Assembly: GCF_000247645.1 (NCBI RefSeq)
Contig: NZ_AHWA01000006.1
Coordinates: forward strand, 372,001 to 436,000
DNA: 64,000 nt
From: Salinibacterium sp. PAMC 21357
GTDB taxonomy: Bacteria; Actinomycetota; Actinomycetes; Actinomycetales; Microbacteriaceae
Reading direction: 5' to 3'
Below the pieces are notes generated by a model that was not told the DNA's origin, did no database searches, and saw only the letters and a program-made list of their open reading frames with translations. Numbering within the stretch: position 1 is the first letter of the stretch; each line of letters starts with the position of its first letter. Below, one piece after another: positions 52,419 through 59,657 of this stretch. The translations under genes and the position numbers were made by a program.

Positions 52419-53765
52419 TTAGTAGTCGGCGAAGTACTCGTCGATCTCCCACTGGCTCACGTCGCGGGTCGTCTTGTCTGAGACGGCATCTTCGTAGCGC
52501 ATCACTTCGTCACGCTTGAGCACGGTGAAGACGTCGATGACGGTGCTGCCCATGGTGTCGCGCATTACGGTATCGGCGTCGAGGGCGTCGAGCGCGGCAG
52601 TGAGGGTCATGGGCAAGATGTCAGCCGATTCGTCTTCGTAGGCCCAGCCTTCGACTGCTGCGGGGGCAGTCAGCTTGCGCTTGATCCCGTCGAGACCAGC
52701 AGCCAGAGTGGATGCGATGAGCAGGTACGGGTTCGCCGCCGGGTCGCCGAGGCGAACCTCCAGTCGCGTGCCCGCGCCGCGCTCAGGCGGTACTCGCAGC
52801 ATTGCGCTGCGGTTGTCGTGGCCCCAGTTGGCGCGGTAGGGAGCCAGAGTGTCTGGGCCGAGGCGCTTGTAGGCGTTCACGGTGGGGTTCGAGAGTGCTG
52901 CGAGTGAACCGGCGTGGGCGAGAATTCCGCCGATCATGTGGTTGGCGGTCTCTGAGAGCCCAGCACCACCATCCGACATGATGTTGTTTCCGTCTTTGTC
53001 GACCACGGAGAAGTGCAGGTGGAACCCGCTGCCGCCTTCGTCATCCCACGGCTTGCCCACGAAGAGGGCGTGCTTGCCCGTGCGGGCGACGATGTCGCGC
53101 ACGGCGGTCTTGAACAGGAAGGTGCGGTCAGCGGCATCCAGTGCTTCGCTGTGCCACAGATTGATTTCGTATTGCGAGGGGCTGAATTCGTGGTTGCCGG
53201 CGAAGACACCGATGTCCATGCCGTCGAGCATGCGCATGAGGTTCAAGAATTGTCCGCCGGGGTCGACGTGTTCGCCGGTCGTGTAGACGCGGCCAGTGCG
53301 GCTGAGGCTGCGGCTCCAGCCGTTTTCTTCGTCGTAGTTGGCGATGTAGAACTCAAGTTCAGGCCCGACTGTTGGCGTGAGGCCGAGGGCAGCGTATTCG
53401 GCGATGACGTTCTGAAGCACCGAGCGGGGCGCAATTTCGCTGACGCTGTGGTCGGGATTGAAAGCATCACCGATTACGAGCGCAACGCCGGGCTCCCACG
53501 GCATCATCGTGAGCGTGTTGGGGTCGATCTGGGTGAGCAGGTCGGGGAGGCCGGATGACATGATGTCGTTGCCATCGAGCACTCCGCCGCCAGTCGTGGT
53601 GACCCACACGCCCTGGCAGAACAGGGGAGACTTGGTGCGGTGCAGTTGGCTGACGAGAAGATCCTTGGAGCGTGTGATCCCCAGTACGTCGGGAAAAATC
53701 AGGCGCAGAACATCGATCCCTTTGGCCTGCAAGTCTGCTTGAAGTGCTGTTATGTCGAGAGTCAT
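52419..53765 (-). CDS. second glutamine-synthetase-like gamma-glutamyl ligase
   Basis: 448 residues. GPELEFYIANYDEENG, GGSGFHLHFSVVD and NRSAMLRVPPERG...RLEVRLGDPAANPYL show the GS-like ligase catalytic core. LDGIKRKLTAP follows. It is more GS-like than the first ligase (FHLHFS and the RLExRxxDPAANPYL segment) yet not GlnA itself. It is divergent from the class I amidotransferase gene, the same ligase/hydrolase pairing as in the 41-48 kb operon and in aniline (TdnQ/TdnT) systems. A different amine substrate is likely. Confidence 0.9.
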   Translation of the reverse strand: MTLDITALQADLQAKGIDVLRLIFPDVLGITRSKDLLVSQLHRTKSPLFCQGVWVTTTGGGVLDGNDIMSSGLPDLLTQIDPNTLTMMPWEPGVALVIGDAFNPDHSVSEIAPRSVLQNVIAEYAALGLTPTVGPELEFYIANYDEENGWSRSLSRTGRVYTTGEHVDPGGQFLNLMRMLDGMDIGVFAGNHEFSPSQYEINLWHSEALDAADRTFLFKTAVRDIVARTGKHALFVGKPWDDEGGSGFHLHFSVVDKDGNNIMSDGGAGLSETANHMIGGILAHAGSLAALSNPTVNAYKRLGPDTLAPYRANWGHDNRSAMLRVPPERGAGTRLEVRLGDPAANPYLLIASTLAAGLDGIKRKLTAPAAVEGWAYEDESADILPMTLTAALDALDADTVMRDTMGSTVIDVFTVLKRDEVMRYEDAVSDKTTRDVSQWEIDEYFADY

Positions 53766-53781
53766 TCTTCCTCCGGAAATA

Positions 53782-53803
53782 AATCGTTCGGCACTGAACG
53801 ATT
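53782..53803. promoter_or_regulatory. 8-bp inverted repeat between ligase and amidotransferase
   Basis: AATCGTTC (53782-53789) and GAACGATT (53796-53803) flank GGCACT in the 108-bp divergent region. A perfect palindrome, unrelated in sequence to the TTCGTATCCGAA family, suggesting another regulator (none is encoded next to it). Confidence 0.6.
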
Positions 53804-53873
53804 AGTGCGATACTAGGCCACACAGCGGTGTAGCTGTCCACTCCTCGCGAGAATTTACCTGAAAGGTATACAG

Positions 53874-54581
53874 ATGAGAGCGCTTCTGGTGCAACATGAT
53901 CACGTCACAGCCAGCGGCCCTGTCGGAGATCGACTGCGAGAACTGGGTTGTGAGATCGACGAGATCATGGTCGTTACCAAAGAAAACTTTGAGAACCCCA
54001 ATGTGGATTTCGAGTTTCCGGATGCCTCGCAGTACGACCTCGTGATTCCGATGGGTGCCCCGTGGGGTGCGTGGGATGACGCGTGCATCGGCCGCTGGTT
54101 GGTTCCCGAACTGAAGTGGGTTCGCGCAATCATCGAGGCCGACATCCCGGTACTCGGTATTTGTTTTGGCGGCCAGCTGATTGCCCGCGCTCTTGGCGGC
54201 ACTGTGGCGCGCGGTCAGAGAGCTGAAATCGGCTGGACGGCGATTCACAGCGACGACACCTCGCTAGTGTCGAATGGCCCTTGGTTCCAGTTTCACTACG
54301 ACCAGTGGACGATGCCCGAGGGCGCCGTCGAGATTGCCCGCAACCCTGTTGCGCCGCAAGCGTTCACTTACGGTCGCAGCCTCGCCGTGCAATTTCACCC
54401 CGAGCTCAACGCCGCGATTCTCGAGGGTTGGCTCGACCAGGGTGGCATTGACGAAGTGATCGCCGATGGTCAGAACGCGGAGCTCATGCTCGCGCAAACA
54501 CGGGCGGAAGAGGGCGTCGCGGGCCAGCGGACTGCGGCACTCGTGGATGCCTTCCTCGACCGGATCGCCAAGCTCGGCTAA
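53874..54581 (+). CDS. class I glutamine-amidotransferase-like hydrolase
   Basis: 235 residues. LGICFGGQLIARALGG holds the nucleophile Cys and VQFHPELN the His and Glu, so the triad is present. It has the GMP-synthase-like amidotransferase fold without an attached synthase domain. GAAAGG lies 9 nt before the ATG. Next to the GS-like ligase, it may remove or transfer the gamma-glutamyl group, as proposed for the TdnT protein in aniline catabolism. Glutamine hydrolysis remains an alternative. Confidence 0.88.
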   Translation: MRALLVQHDHVTASGPVGDRLRELGCEIDEIMVVTKENFENPNVDFEFPDASQYDLVIPMGAPWGAWDDACIGRWLVPELKWVRAIIEADIPVLGICFGGQLIARALGGTVARGQRAEIGWTAIHSDDTSLVSNGPWFQFHYDQWTMPEGAVEIARNPVAPQAFTYGRSLAVQFHPELNAAILEGWLDQGGIDEVIADGQNAELMLAQTRAEEGVAGQRTAALVDAFLDRIAKLG

Positions 54582-54618
54582 CGTGTTGTCGCCTATCGAG
54601 CACGACTCGAGAGTAGGC

Positions 54619-54954
54619 CTATTGCGCCTTCACGACGGTGAGCAGGATTGCAGAATCTTCGAGCGCATCCAGAGCATGAACCGTGGTCGGGATGGGGAGC
54701 AGGTCGCCAGGTTTGCCCTCCCACGATTCGTCGGCTGTGCGCAATGTGACGTGACCCACGAGCACCTGCAGGGTGGCTTCACCGGGGCTGGAGTGCTCAG
54801 CGAGGCCTTCACCGGCGCGCAGGGCCATCAAGGTTTGCCGCAATTGTGCGTCACGGCCGCCACACACAGTAACGGCACTTCGGCCGTTGTTAGACGCGAG
54901 AGCGCTCGCTAATTCTGTTGCCGCCAACTCGGTCAAAGAAACTGTCGTAGTCAT
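54619..54954 (-). CDS. small cupin-domain protein
   Basis: 111 residues from MTTTVSLTELAAT with AAAGG 9 nt upstream. A single cupin barrel: GEGLAEHSSPGEATLQVLVGHV is motif 1 with the His and Glu metal ligands, and KPGDLLPIPTTVHAL motif 2. Small cupins bind metals, act as isomerases or sense ligands. No partner evident; it is convergent with the amidotransferase gene. Confidence 0.85.
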   Translation of the reverse strand: MTTTVSLTELAATELASALASNNGRSAVTVCGGRDAQLRQTLMALRAGEGLAEHSSPGEATLQVLVGHVTLRTADESWEGKPGDLLPIPTTVHALDALEDSAILLTVVKAQ

Positions 54955-55131
54955 CTGGTCACACCTTTCGTGCATTGGTCGGCCACACTGCGCCGTGAGG
55001 TAAAGCTACCGCAGGGGGCATCCACCGCGCGAAAAAGTGGCCACGCCCACGACAAGTGGTGGCGTTGAGGCACACTCAAGTAATCTTCAGAAAGCGTCTC
55101 ACGAGGTTCGTGACGCGGGGGAGTGAAAAAT

Positions 55132-56052
55132 ATGGCGTCGACAGCTGATATGAGTGCACTCGACGTGCCGCTCGACGACGGAGAAATCCTGAACTTCGTT
55201 GAGAACCTTGACCACAGCTCGCTCCAGCCTGAAGGCACTCCAGAGCAACGTTTGCGTCTCAGTCGCTTTGCTGCAGCGAATGGCTTCGAGTTCGCTGCCC
55301 ACGAGGGTGCTGTTGGCTACCCCGGCATGATTTTTGGTTTGGGATTCGATCGCGCCGTGTCGCAGCATCTTGTTCGCAGTGGTGAGCAATTTCTTGATAT
55401 TGGCAACTACGAGTACACCGCCCGCGTGGGCGCAGATGCAGTCCGCTACCGGTACGGGTTCGTCGCCATCCATCTTGAGCGCAGAATGCCGCACTTGGTG
55501 CTTGATTCCAACACAAACAACTTTTTGGGGGCCTCGCAGTTGCCGGTCGGCTTTGCGAGCAAGCAACGGATTTCGCTCGAGGGAAACTTCGACGAATATT
55601 TCGCGATGTATTGCCCCAAGGGGTATGAGCCAGATGCGTTGTATGTCTTCACTCCTGACCTGATGGCGCTCATGATTGACGAAGCTGTCATCGCCGATGC
55701 CGAAGTTGTCGACGACTGGATGTTCCTCTACCGTTTCGGCGGTTTTGACCTGTCAGACCCTGCCACCATGGCGATGCTTTTTCGCATTATCGACACAGTC
55801 GGTGCAAAAATGTTGACCCGCACCGATAGGTATTCAGACTCACGGCTCGACCCCGCGGTACCGCTTGAGGGAGAGCCTGTCGGGTTGCCTGGCGCGTCAC
55901 GAATGGCCGCCAATCGGGTCACCCCCGCGGGCGCTCGGCTGCAGCGGGGAATGGCCCCAGTGCTTAAGCTCGCCGTGTGGCTGATCATCGGATTACCGGT
56001 GACCTACTTCATCGTAGTGACTGTGGTGGCATTTCTGAGATACGACGGTTGA
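55132..56052 (+). CDS. hypothetical protein with a C-terminal membrane anchor
   Basis: 306 residues from the ATG at 55132, which has GGGGGAG 6 nt upstream; a GTG 9 bp earlier is less likely. Residues 1-250 are soluble and mixed alpha/beta. FDRAVSQHLVRSGEQFLDIGNYEYTA and a DALYVFTPDLMALMIDEA stretch are the most distinctive parts. A single helix (VLKLAVWLIIGLPVTYFIVVTVVAFL) ends the protein. I do not recognise the family; a small interrupted reading frame follows directly. Confidence 0.65.
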   Translation: MASTADMSALDVPLDDGEILNFVENLDHSSLQPEGTPEQRLRLSRFAAANGFEFAAHEGAVGYPGMIFGLGFDRAVSQHLVRSGEQFLDIGNYEYTARVGADAVRYRYGFVAIHLERRMPHLVLDSNTNNFLGASQLPVGFASKQRISLEGNFDEYFAMYCPKGYEPDALYVFTPDLMALMIDEAVIADAEVVDDWMFLYRFGGFDLSDPATMAMLFRIIDTVGAKMLTRTDRYSDSRLDPAVPLEGEPVGLPGASRMAANRVTPAGARLQRGMAPVLKLAVWLIIGLPVTYFIVVTVVAFLRYDG

Positions 56053-56075
56053 TCCACTGGCGGAGGCTTTTAGTA

Positions 56076-56237
56076 GTGTCGCTTCAGCCGTCTGAAGGCG
56101 CCCGATTGGTCTATCCGGTCTCGCACTCGTGGAAGTTTGCCGCGGCTGCTGCCGCCGTTCTGGTGAGCGTTCCGATCGCGGTGGTGGGGTGAATGGTGGC
56201 AGCTTCTGTCGCTTTACTGATTCAGCCACTCCTCTGA
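56076..56237 (+). pseudogene. small membrane protein interrupted by an in-frame TGA
   Basis: From a GTG with GGAGG 10 nt upstream, 38 codons (VSLQPSEGARLVYPVSH then a hydrophobic Ala-rich segment) end at a TGA at 56190. The same frame continues with ATG for 14 residues of a second hydrophobic stretch (VAASVALLIQPLL) to 56237. Reading TGG for the TGA would give one ~53-residue two-helix protein. It follows the membrane-anchored hypothetical gene by 23 bp. It may be a nonsense mutant, a genuine 38-residue peptide, or chance. Confidence 0.35.
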
Positions 56238-56250
56238 GCGCTGAGATCGC

Positions 56251-57621
56251 TCAGCGCAGCGTTTCGAGCGCCGCCATTACCTTCTCTGTTTCAGTGTCAG
56301 GGTTGACGAAGGCGAGCCTTAGCACGCTCTGGCCGCGCCATTTCGTTGGTACGCACAGGATGACGCCGTCGTGAGCGACTTGCTTTGACCACGCGGAATA
56401 CTGTTCGGCCGTCCAGCCGGTGCGCACAAACAGCAGCACCGACAGTTCGGGCTCGCGCACGAGTTCGAGGTAGTCGGTCGCGTCGATGGCCTGGGCAACC
56501 GCCCGCGCGGTCGTCACGGACGCTTCGACCGCATCCCGATACTTGTCGGTGCCGTGGGTCGCGAGGCTAAACCACAAGGGGAGCCCGCGCACGCGCCGGG
56601 AGAGGTGCAGCGCGAGCTCGCTGGGGTTCGATTCGTTGCGGTCAATGGCATCCAGATAGCTGGCGTGTTGAGAGTGCACGGCCCGGGCAAGCTGGGGTTC
56701 GCGATAGATCAGCGCGCAGCAGTCATAAGGGGCGAAGAGCCATTTATGCGGGTCGACGATAAAGCTGTCGGCCCGTTCAATGCCGTTGAAGATATGGCGG
56801 ATGCTCGGGGCGGCGAGCCCCGCACCACCGTAGGCGCCGTCAACGTGCATCCAAACGCCGAACTCTTCGCAGACATCGGCAATGTCGGCAAGGTCGTCGA
56901 CGAGGCCCTCATTGGTGGTTCCCGCGGATGCCACCACGGCAAACACGTTCGGCGACTGTTCGAGAACGGCCCGCAGGGCCGCCCCGGTCATGTGCCCGCG
57001 GACATCGATGGGCACATCGACCCGGTCGACGTCGAGCGCTTTCGCGGCCGAGTTTATCGAGGAGTGGGCGTTAGAGGTATAGGCCAGTTGCCAGCCGCCG
57101 GCGGGGCGACCGCCGCGACGCGTCTTGGCAGTTTCGCGGGCCGTCATGAGCGCCGAGAGGTTGCCTGAGGTGCCACCGGAGACGAACGTGCCACCGGCGG
57201 TGTCGGGCCAATCGAGCAGGCCGATGATCCACTGCAAGGCTTGGTTCTCGGCGAAGATAGCGCCAGCACCAGACTCCCAGAGGCCACCGAAAATATTGGC
57301 GGCACTGGTGACGAGGTCGAAGGCCACTGCCGCCCGGGTGGGCGCTGCAGCGATATAGGCGAGGTTCAGCGGGTCGTCTTGAGCGCGCGTTGCAGGCTCA
57401 AGAATTTCGTCGAAGATGCGGAGCGCTTCTGCGCCACCGATTCCCTCCGGACGGATCGCTTCGCCGACCGCTGCCGCCAGATCGGCCGCCGGCCGCGCTG
57501 TCGAGAAAGGATCCGTCTCGCGGACCATTCTCTTGGAAGTCCAGTCGATGGCGAGCTGAACTACTTCAGTCTCGTCCCCCCATACGGCGTGGGGTCTACC
57601 TTGTGGCCGAACCTCGCTCAT
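56251..57621 (-). CDS. PLP-dependent amino-acid decarboxylase (group II, AADC-like)
   Basis: 456 residues. The PLP-lysine is in SFIVDPHKWLF, the stacking His in YTSNAHSSINSAAK, and VHVDGAYGG-type residues (WMHVDGAYGGAG) carry the Asp that binds the pyridine nitrogen. This is the group II decarboxylase family (aromatic-amino-acid, glutamate and diaminobutyrate decarboxylases). It is the second gene of the P450 operon, 21 bp after the P450 stop. The context of a meta-cleavage pathway for dihydroxyphenylacetate favours an aromatic amino acid, but the substrate cannot be read off. Confidence 0.9.
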   Translation of the reverse strand: MSEVRPQGRPHAVWGDETEVVQLAIDWTSKRMVRETDPFSTARPAADLAAAVGEAIRPEGIGGAEALRIFDEILEPATRAQDDPLNLAYIAAAPTRAAVAFDLVTSAANIFGGLWESGAGAIFAENQALQWIIGLLDWPDTAGGTFVSGGTSGNLSALMTARETAKTRRGGRPAGGWQLAYTSNAHSSINSAAKALDVDRVDVPIDVRGHMTGAALRAVLEQSPNVFAVVASAGTTNEGLVDDLADIADVCEEFGVWMHVDGAYGGAGLAAPSIRHIFNGIERADSFIVDPHKWLFAPYDCCALIYREPQLARAVHSQHASYLDAIDRNESNPSELALHLSRRVRGLPLWFSLATHGTDKYRDAVEASVTTARAVAQAIDATDYLELVREPELSVLLFVRTGWTAEQYSAWSKQVAHDGVILCVPTKWRGQSVLRLAFVNPDTETEKVMAALETLR

Positions 57622-57655
57622 GCAACTACCTCGCTCATGTGCCTACTTCGCTAAT
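57618..57655 (-). repeat. 17-nt degenerate repeats and mini-ORF at the decarboxylase start
   Basis: TGAGCGAGGT recurs 17 nt apart, with a weaker third copy (TTAGCGAAGT) overlapping the P450 stop. The middle copy makes ATG AGC GAG GTA GTT GCA TGA (57638-57618), a six-codon frame whose TGA overlaps the decarboxylase ATG (57621). The peptide MSEVVA mimics the decarboxylase N-terminus MSEV. Confidence 0.7.
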
Positions 57656-58896
57656 TCGACGCGTACCGGAAGTCTCTTGATTCCGTTGACGAAATTGCTG
57701 CGCAGACGATCTGGTTCGCCCAGCTTTGTCATTCCCGTGATGCGGGGCAACAGGTTCTCGAACATAATACGGATCTCAAGGCGGGCCAAGGAGTTTCCGA
57801 GACACATGTGCGGGCCACCACGACCGAACGCCATATGCTCGTTCGGATTACGCGTGACATCCATCGTGTACGGGTTCTCAAAGATCTCGGGGTCACGGTT
57901 GCCGGCGGCGAACCACGTGACAACTTTCTGGCCCTCCTTGATGGCCTGACCGTTGATCTCGGTGTCCTTGGTCGCAGTGCGACGGAAGTGATAAACCGGG
58001 CTCGCCATGCGCAAGAACTCTTCAACAGCCCACGGGATGAGCTCGGGCTTTTCTTGCAGCAGCTCAAGCTGGTCGGGGTTGTCCATGAGGTAATTCATGG
58101 AATGGGTGATCGTGTGGCGGGTGGTCTCGTTGCCAGCAACGACGAGCAGCAGGAAGTAGCTGTTGAAGTCGCGCTCGCTGAGCGCCTGGCCGTCCATCGG
58201 CGTCTGGTTGACGAGCCGCGACACGAGGTCAGTGCCGTCTTTGCCGCGACGTTGGTTGGCGAGGTCGTTGCCGTATTCGAAGACTTCCCGAGCAGCGGGG
58301 GATCGGAACGGCAGCAGGCGAAACTCTTCGCTCTCGGCGGAGCTTGCGAGAACATCAGCGTGTTCCGGATCGTCGTTTCCGATCATCCGGTTGCCCCAGT
58401 CGATCAGCTTGTAGATGTCGGTGTCGGGCACATCAAGCATCTTGGCGAGCACTCGGATGGGGAAGTCGGCGGCGACTTGATCGACGAATTCGAACTCTTT
58501 GTTGGCGAAGGCGGCGTCGAGAGTGCTGGCGGTGAGGCCGCGCAAGAAGGTCTCGTAGCCGGCGACGGCGCGGGGAGTGAATTCGCCCTGCATGAGGCGA
58601 CGGAGTGCCCGATGACGCACGCCATCCGTTTCGAGCATCGACTTGCGAGCCTCGATTTGATCCGCATCGAGTTCTTCGAGGTTGACCGTGCCGCGCTCGC
58701 TCGAGAATGTTTCGGTGTCTCGGAGCACGGAAACGATGTCGTGGTAGCGGGTGAGCGACCAGAAGCCGTGGTTGGGGGCTGGCTCTTCCGACCAGTGCAC
58801 CGGGGCATCAGTTCTAAGCTTGTCGAACACGTGCCAGGGTGTGCCGTTCTCGAACAGATCTAGGTCTGCCAGGGTGACGTTCGCCATTGAAGTCAA
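57643..58896 (-). CDS. cytochrome P450
   Basis: About 417 residues. I chose the TTG at 58896 because GGAGG lies 6 nt upstream; the ATG at 58887 has that site too far away at 15 nt. AGNETTRHT is the I-helix oxygen-activation motif, EEFLR the K-helix ExxR, and FGRGGPHMCLGNSLAR contains the heme-thiolate Cys (about residue 365). There is no membrane anchor, so it is a soluble class I P450. Ferredoxin and ferredoxin reductase genes at 62903-64000 should supply electrons from NAD(P)H. The operator-like palindrome at 58913 covers the start site. The substrate is presumably aromatic; O-demethylation or ring hydroxylation are both open. Confidence 0.94.
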   Translation of the reverse strand: MTSMANVTLADLDLFENGTPWHVFDKLRTDAPVHWSEEPAPNHGFWSLTRYHDIVSVLRDTETFSSERGTVNLEELDADQIEARKSMLETDGVRHRALRRLMQGEFTPRAVAGYETFLRGLTASTLDAAFANKEFEFVDQVAADFPIRVLAKMLDVPDTDIYKLIDWGNRMIGNDDPEHADVLASSAESEEFRLLPFRSPAAREVFEYGNDLANQRRGKDGTDLVSRLVNQTPMDGQALSERDFNSYFLLLVVAGNETTRHTITHSMNYLMDNPDQLELLQEKPELIPWAVEEFLRMASPVYHFRRTATKDTEINGQAIKEGQKVVTWFAAGNRDPEIFENPYTMDVTRNPNEHMAFGRGGPHMCLGNSLARLEIRIMFENLLPRITGMTKLGEPDRLRSNFVNGIKRLPVRVELAK

Positions 58897-58912
58897 CTCA
58901 ATCCTCCGTGGG

Positions 58913-58930
58913 TTGTTTGGATACAAACAA
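58913..58930. promoter_or_regulatory. 18-bp palindrome, putative MarR operator of the P450 operon
   Basis: TTGTTTGGATACAAACAA is a perfect 7-bp inverted repeat around GATA. On the P450 strand its core is TTTGTATCCAAA, matching the other sites at GTATCC. It overlaps the -10-like CATATT (58934-58929) and thus the transcription start. Confidence 0.7.
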
Positions 58931-59034
58931 TATGCCACACCAGCACGCTTCTGCGAACGATGCGGTTAAAAACTTTCTGAACGTCAAGGGTTGGATAGAG
59001 TAACCGCAGCTAAACGCGAGCAAGGGGACCCTCC

Positions 59035-59535
59035 GTGGCCGGACCACACACACTGACTGAAACTGAACGCCAAGTGCAAGATAAGGTCGGCGGCTTACCG
59101 CTCGACTACTCCGCAATGGCGGTTGCATCGAATCTTTTCCGCGCCGCAAATGCCGTTCGTAATCATTTCGAGCGCACCGTGCTTTCCGAACACAACCTCT
59201 CGTGGACGGCATTTGTGGTGCTCTGGGTTACCTGGATCTGGGAACCCATTGAAACGCGCCAAATTGCGCTCGAGGGCGGATTCTCGAAGGCAACACTCAC
59301 CGGCGTACTCTCCACGCTCGAGCGCCGTGGCTGGCTTCTTCGTGAACGAAGCGCCACCGATGGGCGCCTCGTTGTCGTGAATCTCACCGATCGCGGCCGC
59401 GAACTGATGGTGGAACTGTTTCCCGCGTTCAACCTTCAAGAGCAAGCGGTTACCGGGCCGGTCGATCCCTCGAAACGCGAAGAGCTGGCAGAGATGCTGC
59501 GCGTCATCACGGCGGGCGTCGAGCCGAAGAGCTAG
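59035..59535 (+). CDS. MarR-family transcriptional regulator
   Basis: 166 residues, GTG start after AAGGGGA. The winged helix contains SWTAFVVLWVTWIWEPIETR, QIALEGGFSKATLTGVLSTLERRGWL and the wing RERSATDGRLVVVNLTDRG, as in MarR/HpcR-like repressors of aromatic catabolism. It sits between the P450 operon (divergent) and the dioxygenase operon (same direction). Palindromes on both sides make it the likely repressor of both. A weak GATA-centred element (GGTTGGATAGAGTAACC, 58990-59006) upstream of it may give autoregulation. Confidence 0.93.
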   Translation: MAGPHTLTETERQVQDKVGGLPLDYSAMAVASNLFRAANAVRNHFERTVLSEHNLSWTAFVVLWVTWIWEPIETRQIALEGGFSKATLTGVLSTLERRGWLLRERSATDGRLVVVNLTDRGRELMVELFPAFNLQEQAVTGPVDPSKREELAEMLRVITAGVEPKS

Positions 59536-59575
59536 CGTTCATTCGCACTTTTTGGTGGTCGGATGCCCGGAACTC

Positions 59576-59629
59576 TTGTTTGGGCTCGAATCACTCGCTA
59601 AGGTAAGTCATTAGCATCCGAATGACTTA
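59576..59629 (+). promoter_or_regulatory. promoter and operator of the hpa-type operon
   Basis: -35 TTGTTT (59576-59581), 17-bp spacer, -10 TAAGGT (59599-59604). Immediately downstream lies a perfect 9-bp inverted repeat, TAAGTCATT (59604-59612) and AATGACTTA (59621-59629). Its centre, TTAGCATCCGAA, matches the TTCGTATCCGAA core at 10 of 12 positions. The operator covers the expected start site, fitting repression. Confidence 0.7.
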
Positions 59630-59657
59630 ACGGCGAGCGATTCGAGACGGGAACACT

